From assembly GCA_017506865.1 (NCBI GenBank), contig JAFCMP010000200.1, forward strand, positions 1 to 64,000: a DNA stretch of 64,000 nt, in the 5' to 3' direction. The notes beneath the pieces were generated by a model. That model did no database searches and had not been told where the DNA came from. It was given only the letters and a program-made list of their open reading frames with translations. The DNA is from Tribonema minus (Eukaryota; Sar; Xanthophyceae; Tribonematales; Tribonemataceae). Shown here piece by piece: positions 10,601-19,950 of this stretch. The position numbers and the translations under genes are program-made. Within the stretch, counting starts at the first letter, position 1, and every line of letters starts with the position of its first letter.

Positions 10601-13600
10601 GTGCTACCCGGACTGTACCCGCGGTGTACGGCCTCACGAACGGCCTCGTGTACACATTCATCGTCGTCGCCGTCAACGTGTTTAGGTCGGGCAAGGCGAG
10701 TCTTGCATGGTTGCAACGCGCAGCGAGCAGCACATCTACTGCGTTGTTACTGGTGCTGGGGCGCCTGTGCACGTGCGTGGTTGCGTCATCTACCTACTAC
10801 TTCTAGTACGATTCTGCATACCTGGGGGGAGGGGGGGGGGGGCGTCACCACGCACCCTTGTTGAGTTGACATACCCTTAGGGCTAGAGCTGGGGTAAGGT
10901 TCAGGATTAGGTTCAAGGGACATAGTCAAGGGTTAGGGTTAAGGGTTGGGGTTAAGATGAGGGTTAGCGACGTTCTCCATGTACCCCGCACATGCAGGTT
11001 CTCATGTACAACCCTACGGACCCCTGCGGCCTGTTGCGCAGCGGTAGGGTTAGTAATAGGATTAGGGCTAGGGTTAGGGTTTAGGGGTTAGGGTTAGGGT
11101 TAAGGGTTAGGATTAAGGTTCGGGTTAGCTTCATTCCATCAGTTTCTGACGCATTGTCGTCGTCTTCGCTCCCACTCTTGCAGGTCCTCATGTATGATCC
11201 CACGGACCCCTGCGGCCTGCTGTCGTGCAGTGGTCATGGCTCCTGCTTCCTGCGTGCGGACGCCATCGGCGAGCTCACGGGCTACTGCCACTGCCGACCG
11301 GGGTACGCCGGGCCCGACTGCTCCATTGAGGTGGCTGCGACGGAGGTGAGCAATCGCTCTTCAAAGTTTATGCCTTTGTGTAAAAACTTCAGCAGTGAAG
11401 TAGCGCTTTCGGTTTGAGATGATGGAGGACAGTTTGGGTTAGGGTTAGGGCTAGGCGTTCATGCTGATGCTTCAAACTCCCTGCCACTGCCGCACGGGGT
11501 ACGCCGGCCCGACTTCTCCATCCAAGTGGCCGCAACGGAGGTGAGCGTTGGGCCCTTTTACAACTTAACATGACGTAGCACTTCAAATGTGAAGTGTACA
11601 CATCACCAACCTCGAAGTGCTGCTGCGTGAGAAACGCTTTGACTTGAACCAGGGTGTGCCGGCCCTGACTGCTCCATCGAGGTGGCTGCGCCGGAGGTGA
11701 GCCCTGGGCATATAGAAACTTGAACATGACGTATCACTTCAACTGTGACGTGTATCATCTGGAGCACTGCTGCTTGAGAACCGGTTTGACTCGGACCGGG
11801 GTGTGCCGGCCCCGGTTGCTTCATTTAGGCGGCCGCGATGGAGATGAGCGATGCGCGTCATACTTCACAAGTGAAGCATCATATTGAGTGAAGTCGTTCT
11901 GCAAGTGAGAGGAAACTCTTTGGCGTTGATGCGCTACCTGAAGCGATTATGCAAGTATGCGGAATCTATCTTAGGGGTAAGGGTTAGGGTTAGGGTTAGG
12001 GTTAGGATGTGGCACCTCAAACAGATTGTCACTGCTGACCGGGGCATGCAGGGCTCAGCTTCTCCATTGAGGCGGCGAGTGGCAGGCACGCCATACTTCA
12101 ACTATGAGATTATGAAGTAACCCAGCAACCCTGTGTCGGATACAGGTTGCTTCTTTGATCAGTCCATATCTCTTTTGACAAGGGCGCAGCGTGACGGCGG
12201 CGGCGGCCAACGCAACGCACCCGCCGGCGAACACCTAACCCTAACCCTAACCCTAACCCTAATCATCTGCTGAGTGTTGTGCACAGCAAAGTCAACGCTC
12301 ATCGCTACAGACCCCCCCCCCCCCCCCTTCCCCCCTGCCCACGTGGCCCTGTTCTTGTTTGCGTAACCCCACTTCGACGGCCATTGCATCGTCTGCATAT
12401 ACAGTCGTACCACTTCCAAATCATACAGTCACTTCAAGAAGTGATCGGCAATGGGCATTGAGACTTTTGAGGCGTTCACAAAGACACATGTAGATTTCTG
12501 GTTGCAAGTCCATGGGCATCCACCATGTGGGCTTTTTCGCGCCCTGAGCGAGAATATATAAAAAGTACATGTTGTCACCGAGTGTGCCACCTGTGCGCCC
12601 CCCCCCCCCCCCTTCACAGGTGGCCCTGTACCCCTTCACGTGGAGGCTCTCTGCATCACTTCCACACACACTACTCCCAAAGCATATCCTTTACTTCAAG
12701 CACACGCCCCCCCCCCATTCCCCCCTTGCAGGTGGCTCTGTACCCCTCCGCGTGGGGCGACTGCAGCATGGAGTGTGGCGGCGGCGTGCGGCGCCGCGCC
12801 ATGGTGTGCGCGGAGTTCCGCCAGGGCGTCGCCGTCGGCAGCGTCGCCAACGCCACGCAGTGCATGCTCGTGCCCAGCGGCGGCAGCAGCGGCGGCGGCA
12901 GCGGCGCTGACGGCAACACCGCCGCCTCCTCCTCCTGGCTCACCACTGCCGCCGACCTCAGCAGCAGCAGCGGCGCCGGCGCCGGCGGCAACGCGAGCCG
13001 CCACAGCAGCGGCTTCGGCAGCAGCAGCAGTAGCAGCGCTCTAAATGATGACGGCGGCACGGACGACGCGGCGCCGCCCGGCGACGTGCAGACACACTCG
13101 GAGCAGGAGGAGGCGTGCCGCGAGGTGCCGTGCCTGAGCTCGTTCCTGCAGGTGTCGCTGACGCTCAGCGCGTTCTACGGCGACGCGTGCTTCACGGCGG
13201 ACGCGCAGCGCGCCTTTCTGAGCGGCCTCGCGCTGGAGATCGTGCAGGCGCTGCACATCACGCTTTCGCGCATTCGCGACATGAACGCCGCGCCCGCCGC
13301 GCGCCCGGACGAGATGGTGGTGAGCTTCATCGTCGCGCCGCCGTCGGGGCCCGCGGACCAGCCGATACGCGTGCTGCAGGAGCAGCTGAAGTTGCAGGTG
13401 AAGTTTGAGGTCACGTGTTTGAGGTCACGTACTTGGTGTAGGTGAGGGCGTCTGAGGTCATGCAGTACTTGATGTAGATGTGCGTGCCCATAAGAGAGCC
13501 GCAGGAGCAGTTAAAGTTGCAGGTGAGGTCGTGTGCTTGAGGTCACGTACTTGATGTAAATGTGTATGCCGATGCACGTGCTGCGGGGCAGCTGAAGGTG

Positions 13601-15939
13601 CCGGCGAAGTTTGACGATAATTTGATCTGCACTACAGAAACAAATTTTAGTATTTCATCTCAAGCATCTGCTAGACCTGTAGCAGGATCGACAGCAGTAC
13701 ATGTACTACATGTACACATGTGCGTGTGGATGTGTAGGTTGGCATCAAGTAGGTGATGACCAGCTGCGCAGGCAGAGCAGAGCACTTCCAGCAGATGTTG
13801 GAGTTTTGAAGCCAGTATCACTAGAGTTGATGCTTATTGTAGTCTTGGTTTTCGGGTACGTCATTACCGGTCGCCTATTTGTATGCATCGCCTCCTGCGG
13901 CGCAGACGCACACCTTCCCCATTTCGCTGTGCTGTTGCCGACAAATGCAGGCGAGCAGCGTCAGGTCTACCGCTACCCCTCAGCCATACATACCCCTCGT
14001 GGTTGTTGTCAGATCGGCATTGTAGGCGCGCCGTTGCTTCTGTCAGCAACTGATGCACACGCCTCACTGCCCCAGTCTGCTGCGCCGCCGCTGCTGCCAA
14101 ACCCTGAACCTCAGGTTCAGCAGGGTCCTACACGTACTTGCCTCATAGGCGGCACCGTCTTTGACAGCTTCTGATTCTGTTAAGAAACATTTCCCCTTAT
14201 CGCCCTGATCTGCTGTGCGGTTGCATCCAAATGCAGGCGAGCGGTGCCAACCCTAACCCTACCCCTACCCCTCACGTCACCCAGATGACATTCTGAGCAT
14301 TATTTCCTCTGCTCGCTTCTGATTCTGTGAAGACACATTGCTGATCGTTGCTGCTGCCGCCCACAGGTCAGCAGCGCCAACAGCAGCCTGCGCTCGCGCG
14401 GCACGTGGGCGCGCCTTGTTGTGCCCAGCTCCATAAGGGAGCAAGCCTCCGTCTACTTGCCGCAGAACCTACAGGTGAAATGAAATCGTTGTCTATAGAA
14501 GTATAATTTTGAACTTCGCCCTGGACCCATCCTGGTCCTAGGGCAAGAGCCTGGCAGGGCGAGCTGGATTAGGCGTGCATAACACACATGCAAAGTTCAG
14601 TGTCGAACAGGTAGGGCATCTGGCCCCCTTTCTCAAGAGCACTTCGCAGTGAATCCGTGCAGCGTCACCACCTTCTGTTGTTGAAGTTTTGTCTGCCCAA
14701 GTATTAACGTATGTACTCATAGACCGCTGCCCCCGGCCAGGTCCCCTTTGTGGCCCACAGAGGCATCACCCAGCTCCTTGTTGTCGACAGTTCATGCGTG
14801 TTTAGGGCTAGGGCTAGCGTTGAGCGCTGCCTACCGTGCTTTGTCGCTGCAGTTCGCTTCCTGACCTATGACGGCATCATCCTGCTCGCTGTGGTGGTCA
14901 GCGCGTGCGCGTCTGCGTGGAGGGACAGGCAGCAGCGTTGCTTGCAGGGTCAGCGTTAGGGTCGCCTGCTGTGCTGAGCAATGTTGCGGTGTCGCGTATC
15001 ATCAGGGTAAGGGGCGAGGGGGGTGATCACCCGAAGACTTGTGCACACAAATGGCTTCAATACCAACACCAGCGCCTGCTAGACCAATAGCGGCTAAACC
15101 TGCGCCGAACAAGTCTTACTGCCATCAGCATGATCACCACTTCCTCGACGGTTTACAGAGCCGTGCTCATCGCCGGTGCTGCCGCGCGCGCGCGCCGGCA
15201 GGTCCGCTTCCTGACTTCTGTCACGGTATAATCCTGCTCGCTATCGCGGGCAGCGCGCGCCTACTTGGTGTTGTTCAAACAATAGCCAGCCTTGTGATCA
15301 GGCGGGGGGAAGGGGGGGGGGTCAGAGTTGCCTACTGTACTGAGCCATGCCCATCGCCGCTACTGCCATACGCTCGCAGGTCCGCTTCCTGGCGTACGAC
15401 GTGATCATCCTGCTGGTGGTCGTCGGCAGCGCGTGCCTGCTGTGCGCGGGCTGGGGCGCGTGGACCTCGTCGCGGCGCCGTCGCGGCAAGCTGCTGCCCG
15501 GCTACTGCGACGTGGAAGACGCCGCCTCCGCCGCCGACGCTGACGCCGCCGCAGACGATGACGCCAGCAGCACCGCTCGGCAGGCGCAGCGCTGCGCCTC
15601 CGGCGTGCGCGGCGATAACTGCGACGCCAGCAGCAGCGACAGCAGCAGCGACGACGGCTCCGCGTCGGACGACGAATTGTATCGGTGGGGAGGGGATGAG
15701 GGGGGCGGCGGCGCGGCGCGGCGGCGCTGGTGCTGGCGGCTGCCCGTGGACTGGGAGCTGACGGCGCGGCTGCGCAGCGCGGACGCGCAGTCGTCGCGCG
15801 GCGGCGGCGGCGGCGACGGCGGCGGCGGCGCCGCTGCCGCCGGCGCCGACGGCTGTAGCGCGTCCATGGACGGCAGGCCGCATGAGAGCAGCGGCGGCAG
15901 CGGCGGTGCGGATCGTGATGGACCTGCTGCCGCCGCCGC

Positions 15940-15980
<41 letters not shown>

Positions 15981-16234
15981 GCGCTGGCGGCGCTGGCGGC
16001 GGCAGCGGTCAGGGGGAAGGGCGCGGGTTCACGCCGGGTGTGCGCGCCGCGGCGGCGGGGGAGCACCTGTCGCTCGGCAGAGACGGCGTGCACCGGCGGA
16101 GGCTGCTGGCGCAGTGGCTGGGCAGGGCGGTCGCGCCGCGGGGGGGCGGGGGGGGAGACGGGGGGGCAGCAGGGGGGGGGGCGGTGGAGCTGTCTGCACA
16201 TCAGAGCGGCGCGCTTAGGCAGGCCTATGTGTAG
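4643..16234 (+). CDS. large type I membrane receptor/adhesin: Ig-like repeats, FN3, EGF, TSP1, TM, acidic tail
   Basis: Exons read as 4643-9373, 10022-10273, 11184-11345, 12732-13397, 14367-14474, about 14741-14790 (its 5' splice site is uncertain) and 15380-16234, all phase 0; about 2,280 residues. Exon 1 encodes a signal peptide (MTRRLFLALLALSSAQA) and about 11 repeats of 100-150 residues, each closing with a motif like YEWTVDTEPPDT. The repeats contain paired Cys, LDG and G-HVL-V-A-D-AGN patterns, typical of Ig-like extracellular repeats, and (Gly)n-Ser linkers. Exon 1 plus exon 2 form one fibronectin type III domain (SVEWQPPSDDGGGAISKY, then YGLTNGLVYTFIVIAVNAFG). Exon 3 is a six-Cys EGF module (CHCRPGYAGPDC). 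Exon 4 has a TSP1 module (WGDCSMECGGGVRRR), then an unknown alpha/beta region. The last exon has one TM helix (VIILLVVVGSACLLC), the stop-transfer run SSRRRR and a roughly 260-residue acidic, Ser/Gly/Ala-rich tail with three Tyr (GYCDVED, DELYRW, AYV at the C terminus). Confidence 0.75.
9420..10085 (+). repeat. four tandem copies of the FN3 exon 3'-splice edge (unit about 180 bp)
   Basis: The acceptor and first 50-60 bases of receptor exon 2 occur at about 9468-9521, 9660-9722, 9843-9907 and 10020-10085. The piece gcgagcgtggagtgg starts at 9665, 9849 and 10025, and a more decayed version precedes them. The intron part upstream of each (catgccctcac, ctgttctttctggtcac) is also repeated. Only the last copy runs into the full FN3 coding sequence. 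The second and third copies keep an AG at the acceptor position. Confidence 0.85.
10220..10720 (+). repeat. tandem copies of the FN3 exon 5'-splice edge
   Basis: The end of the FN3 exon (GCVNAFGSGKASLA-like, then CAG and the gtaagt donor at 10274) is repeated at about 10386-10445. There the donor has become gcgagt. A longer repeat at 10621-10705 also carries the preceding strand (vYGLTNGLVYTFIV-like). The neighbouring intronic text (ttgcggttgcagtcaacaagcag, cacgctcactgagcag, gcaacgcgcagcgagcag) is related as well. Confidence 0.75.
10870..11130 (+). repeat. interstitial TTAGGG-type array with an embedded EGF-exon acceptor copy
   Basis: Degenerate and perfect TTAGGG units fill most of 10870-10975 and 11040-11130. 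Between them, at about 10995-11045, lies a decayed copy of the start of the EGF exon (caggttctcatgtacaaccc versus the real edge at 11181). This telomere-like filler in an intron beside an exon-edge copy recurs in the NFU1 gene. Confidence 0.8.
11290..12085 (+). repeat. five tandem, decaying copies of the EGF exon 5'-splice edge
   Basis: The EGF exon end (tgccactgccgaccggggtac, then gcccgactgctccattgaggt, then gacggag and the gtgagc donor at 11346) recurs at about 11480-11545, 11652-11706, 11800-11855 and 12020-12085. The copies at 11535-11545 and 11692-11702 still carry GAG followed by gtgagc, so they are potential alternative donors. TTAGGG runs lie between copies, notably 11971-12007. Confidence 0.85.
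11971..12263. repeat. pair of oppositely oriented short telomeric tracts
   Basis: GGTTAGGGTTAGGG-type repeats at 11971-12007 and CCCTAACCCTAA-type repeats at 12234-12263 face each other about 230 bp apart inside one intron of the receptor gene. Each has about five perfect units. The inverted arrangement could fold into a stem in RNA or DNA. Confidence 0.85.
12430..12569 (+). mobile_element. 3' end of the LINE-like element (solo tail)
   Basis: Aligns with the tails at 16.8-19.1 kb, in the opposite orientation. It shares gacacatgtagatt, a gatgccaatcatctgggc-like stretch, the stem-loop ctttttcgcgccctgagcgag and the end aaaaagtaca. It lies in a receptor intron and is heavily 5'-truncated. A tail only, with no coding capacity. 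Confidence 0.7.
12600..12765 (+). repeat. duplicated TSP1-exon acceptor
   Basis: The true exon edge (cccccttgcag, then gtggctctgtacccc at 12732) has a decayed copy at about 12600-12645 (cccccttcacag, then gtggccctgtacccc). Both copies have a poly-C tract directly before the AG. A still weaker relative may sit near 12320-12350. Confidence 0.75.
13371..13615 (+). repeat. three copies of the exon 4 5'-splice edge of the receptor
   Basis: The exon end (gtgctgcaggagcagctgaag, then ttgcag and gtgaag at 13398) is repeated at about 13497-13533 (ccgcaggagcagttaaagttgcag, then gtgagg) and about 13577-13612 (more decayed). Intronic text between them (gaggtcacgtacttgatgta) is also repeated. The second copy has a better donor consensus than the first. 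Confidence 0.8.
13934..14385 (+). repeat. three copies of the exon 5 acceptor region
   Basis: The real acceptor (cccacag, then gtcagcagcgccaac at 14367) is preceded by copies at about 13934-13960 and 14222-14250 (aaatgcag, then gcgagcagcg or gcgagcggtgccaac). The upstream intronic block cttctgattctgt is also duplicated (about 14168 and 14325). Confidence 0.7.
14845..15445 (+). repeat. three copies of the transmembrane-exon acceptor
   Basis: The start of the last receptor exon (gcag, then gtccgcttcctggcgtacga at 15380) has copies at about 14848-14925 (gcag, then ttcgcttcctgacctatga) and 15198-15262 (caggtccgcttcctgacttc). Each encodes a version of the TM start (RFL-YD-IILL). Each keeps an AG at the acceptor position, so alternative TM segments are conceivable. 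Confidence 0.8.
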
Positions 16235-16818
16235 CCGTGTGGTACATGCGTATGGGGTGGTTGTTGTGTGTGTTGTGTGGCGCGCGCGCGCGCTTGTACA
16301 GGCTGGGCGGTGTACACTTTATTTCTCCGGGGTACTGTAGAAGGCATCAGACAACGGCGGGCTAGCAGCCCGCGGCGCCGCGGCGGGTGTTTCGACCTGC
16401 AGCACAATCCGCATAGAGGGAGCACACGGTAATTAATTTTCCAGTTTTGACAATCAGGGCAGTGCTGTTACGAACTTTGCCTGCTCTTTCAATTTTTTGC
16501 GCAGTGTGTGCGTCTGTCGGCAACATGCCATGCAATCTAGATCTGGCCATGTCATGCTACCGAGCCGTGCGATGGGCCAGGTCTTGCTGCATCAGGTAGG
16601 CTCGCATGACTCAGGCGCCAACAGTGACACGTTTGGGTGGCAACTGCGGTGACCCACGGGCGTCACTTGATCATTGTCTTGAAGGCTGCGCTGTGTAGGG
16701 CCTGCACCTGTGGTGCAATTGTTGCATGTTTCAAGCAGGGGCTGTTGGTCAAAATTGGCAGCAGTTCTGCAGATTTTCAGTTGCGTCTCTGAAGTGCGCT
16801 TGAAAGGAGCACGGAGGA
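16235..16818. other. downstream intergenic region of the receptor gene
   Basis: No gene recognised. A short GC alternation lies at about 16279-16292, and 16425-16500 is AT-richer and may include the receptor 3' UTR. No clear polyadenylation signal could be assigned. Confidence 0.5.
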
Positions 16819-17062
16819 TGTACTTTTTATTAATTCTCGCTCAGGGCGCGAAAAAGCCCAGAGGATTGGCATCTAGCTGCACGGAATCTACATGTCGTAT
16901 GACAGTCTGAAAGTGTCGTAATGACAAACCACTCAAACGCGGCCGCCGCCAAATGGCATCTCAGGATCCTCCCCTACGTCCTCCTCCATGTGCCCCCCCC
17001 CCTTGTACTTTTATTAATTTCGCTTCGCAAGGGGCGCGAAAAGCCCTTGTACTTTTTATTAA

Positions 17063-17083
17063 TTCTCGCTCAGGGCGCGAAAA
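17063..17083 (-). other. conserved stem-loop in LINE 3' tail
   Basis: On the element strand the tail holds TTTTCGC, a loop GCCCTGA, then GCGAGAA, a seven-pair stem with one G-U pair. The stem is intact in the copies near 16850, 12540, 18970 and 34755. The loop varies (GCTCTCA near 34755). In the short copy at 17010-17040 the G-U pair has become A-U with a longer loop. Several LINE families use such 3' hairpins for recognition by their own reverse transcriptase. Confidence 0.65.
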
Positions 17084-17160
17084 AGCCCAGATGATTGGCA
17101 TCTAGCTGTAAGGAATCTACATGTCGTATGACAGTCTGAAAGTGTCGCAACGACAACCAC

Positions 17161-18938
17161 TCAAACGCCGCCGCCGCCAAATGGCATCTCGGGGTCCTCC
17201 CCTACGTCCTCCTCCATGTGCCCCCCCCCCCTGGATTCTGCCATGTGTGTCATGACACGGCCAGAGTACGCCATGTGGAGCGCTGCCGACAGTGCCGAGC
17301 GTAAGCGCGCCAGGGCGATGCCCTTGAGAGCTTTAGGGCGCGCTCCTCCGGGCACTGACATCCTGCTGGCATACTCCGTCGCCACAGCCTCCAGCAGCTT
17401 CCGCCCCTGCTCCCCGATGCTGCCAAATGACCCTATTGCCAATGTGGCAAGTTTGTAGCAATTCTGATCATAATGACCAGAATAGTGGGTAGTCTTGGCG
17501 GCCTCTTGGTCGCGGCAGCATCGCTCGGGGTCTGCTGCAGTCTTCGCCGCCCGCGACGCCACCTGTGCCTCGAAGCAGGTAACGTCCACCATGAGCGGTA
17601 GGTGGCGTGTCGGGTCGTCGTAGCCGGTCACCGGGAAGGCGTCGGCAGGCAGCACGATGTCCATCCTGCGACTCCCCGGCGGCCCGGCGGACCCCAGAAA
17701 CGGCGTGTAGTCCTCGTCCACCAGTCCCGTTTTGAGGTATTGCCGCAGGAGGCGCTGCGTGGCCCTCTTGACGCTATTGTGGACAATGGTGTCGTGCGCC
17801 TTGACGCGTGGCGCTTGACACAGCCGTGCATGCAGGGTGCCGCCCGGCGACTTCCCGCACAGCTTGCAGCCTGCCGTCTGCTCCTCTACTCCGATGGCGC
17901 GTTTGACGGCCAGCTGCCAGGATAGGCCATCGAACGAAGCCGTTGTGGAGTACATGCGCTCGTTGAGGAATGCCATGCCGATCGAGTGCATGTGGCGCTG
18001 CGACCGGAATCGAGCAAGTGCTTGCGTGCGTTGCGTGCCCTGCGGCAGCTGTTGCAGGTCCGCCTCCACCTTATCTGCAAGCTCGGTAGCGACGGCATCT
18101 GCAAGCGCACTCTGATTGGGGCGCTTCAGGCTACACTGCAACTGCAGAGCACTGGCGTCAAGTACGCAAGCAGCATCCGCACCAGTGCCACCACCTGCTG
18201 TCGGCCGCAGCGGCGGCTGCTGCGTAGGTGGTTGCTGCTGCAGTGGCGTTAGCGCTGGTGGCAGTATATGTTCCAGCTTGTCACCTGTTGCTGCACGTAG
18301 AGATGTGGCAGCTGTGGCGATCGTCCGCATGAGGGGCAGGCGCGCCACCTCTGCTGCTGCTGCGCCTTGTAGCATTGCTGGTGTGGAACGCGCAGCGCCT
18401 GCATTGACGGCTGCCGCTGCTGCGTGCGCTGGTGCTGCAGCTGTGCCGCCTGCCGTTGCTGCTGCTGCCAGTGGTGTTGCTGCTGCCGCAGGTGTTGGTG
18501 CAGCACCTGCCGCATTGGCCGCTGCCACCGCCATTGCCGCTGTCGCAGCCGGCACGGTTGCGGCGCCGCCTGCCGACGCTGCTCCTGTTGCAGGTGCTGC
18601 AGCAGCCCTTAGGCTAGTAGGGCCTGTAGCAGCTGTGTTGCCTATGCCCGCAGCCGCTGCTGTTGATGCTGCAGTTAGTGATGCCGCCGAGGCCACTTGA
18701 GGTGCAACATGTGCTGCCGCTGCTGCAGCAGCCTCTGATGCTGGAGCAGCTGCTGCTGCCGCCGCTGCTGCTGCCGCCGGAGTAGTTGCGCCGTGCGCCG
18801 CCGCTGCTGCTGCTGCCGCTGGTGCCGCCTGTGCTGCCGCCGCGGCCCCTGATCCAGCGGCAGCTGCGTCGTGTGTTGCCGGAATGGCTGCGCCATAAGC
18901 GCGGCCAGCCGCTGATGCAGTTGCCGCTGCCGGAGCGG
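17161..18938 (-). pseudogene. LINE-like retrotransposon ORF, C-terminal zinc knuckle and restriction-like endonuclease domain
   Basis: Open minus-strand frame running to a stop at 17161. The first 250 or so residues are Ala-rich low complexity. The reverse-transcriptase core is absent, so the copy is 5'-truncated. The conserved part has a CCHC-type knuckle (CKLCGKSPGGTLHARLC, about 17827-17877), the pattern HDTIVHNSVKRATQRLL, then RRMDIVLPADAF and PLMVDVTCFEA (about 17570-17675). The two Asp-bearing strands match the PD-(D/E)XK-like endonuclease at the C terminus of LINEs of the R2/NeSL kind and of related algal elements. The end is EDVGEDPEMPFGGGGV. The apparent N terminus (MPIIWAFSRPERE) is the translated tail of the neighbouring copy, so it is not a real start. 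Confidence 0.75.
18340..18935. repeat. GCT/GCC trinucleotide-rich low-complexity tract
   Basis: Imperfect gctgctgccgctgct repeats extend over about 600 bases and encode the poly-Ala region of the LINE frame. They also explain the many open frames on both strands here, which I leave out as shadows. Confidence 0.7.
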
Positions 18939-19086
18939 TTGTACTTTTTAATTTTTCTCGCTCAGGGCGCGAAAAAGCCCAGATGATTGGCATCTAGCTG
19001 TAAGGAATCTACATGTCGTATGACAGTCTGAAAGTGTCGCAACGACAACCACTCAAACGCCGCCGCCGCCAAATGGCATCTTGGGG

Positions 19087-19950
19087 TACATGTTTAGGCA
19101 GTTGCAAGGAAGAGCGGGTTGTACCGGCACTTAGGGTTAGGGTTAGTGCACATCACAGCAGCACTCTTTGGCCCTGTGTAGCTGACCCATAAACAACTTT
19201 TGCAACAGGGACCAGACAGCAGCGTTCAATCTGCTCTTCAAACAGGCTTTAACAGGTCACACTAGCACGAGTTTGCCATCACACACGTGCGTTTGGGGTC
19301 GCAACAGGGGCCAGAATGGCAACAGACAACATGCACCTGTTGCATAGCACACAAGTGCAGTGCACAATGGCAAGGCAACATGCAACAGCATGTGCTGCTC
19401 TGCAACATGCTTTGCTGTTGGGCATGGTGACATAGTCGAACACTTGCCATCCTAAACTCAAAAAGACAATGCATGGATGGCGTTGAAATGATTACCACGC
19501 GTTGATACTGCAGTATTGCCAATCATCATTTCTCATCCGCCATAATTGCTGGCCACTCAAAGCTCTGTAGTGTAATCAGCAGCAAGCTCTGCATACTGCA
19601 ACAAACAACATAGGCCCTGGGATGGACACGCAATGCATTAAACACCCAGAGGGCGTGGAAAACACATGCGTCATAACACTTCCGGAGAACTTGCGAAAAT
19701 GTATGCATGTGTTATTTTTGTCCGTGTGAGCCATAGCCAGTGCAGACCCGCCTCTGTGGCACCAACTGCCACAACTTGGTTCCAGTCACGTTGAAATTCA
19801 CATGCGCACCGAAATGATTTCCCCCCTAAGAGTGGCAGCTAGAAGTTGATAGTTTGCTGTGTGTGGCCTGCCGCTTTTTGTCTCTGTCCCTGAATAACAC
19901 CACTTCAAGGCACGGCCTGTAAGTGAGTGATTCGCTTGCATACGATGCTG
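19087..19950. other. intergenic region, no gene seen
   Basis: Contains a short TTAGGG pair at about 19131-19147 and repeated tgcaacatgc/gcaacaggg pieces at 19200-19420, but no supportable coding sequence. The 3' UTR of the minus-strand TraB-family gene 1 probably lies in 19820-19950. Confidence 0.45.

Larger units (their letters stand above)
16819..19086 (-). mobile_element. cluster of nested, 5'-truncated LINE-like copies, head to tail
   Basis: Four tails in the same (minus) orientation end at about 18939, 17047, 17003 and 16820. Each has a block reading gtactttttattaattctcg on the plus strand. The full tail unit includes the last codons of the element ORF (MPFGGGGV then stop), about 120 bases of 3' UTR, a stem-loop and the end AAAAAGTACA. 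The tails at 17003-17046 and 16820-17000 are followed on their 5' side by a run of about ten C, the same run that lies in the ORF of the longest copy (17221-17231). This suggests each younger piece begins at or was joined in the G-tract of another copy. Only the copy at 17047-18938 has substantial coding sequence. Confidence 0.75.

Noticed and set aside
16279-16292. GC alternating tract as a Z-DNA regulatory element
   Set aside because: Too short and isolated to support a function.
18116-18700. Ala-rich plus-strand frame opposite the LINE ORF
   Set aside because: Produced by GCT/GCC trinucleotide repeats; the minus-strand frame carries the real motifs.
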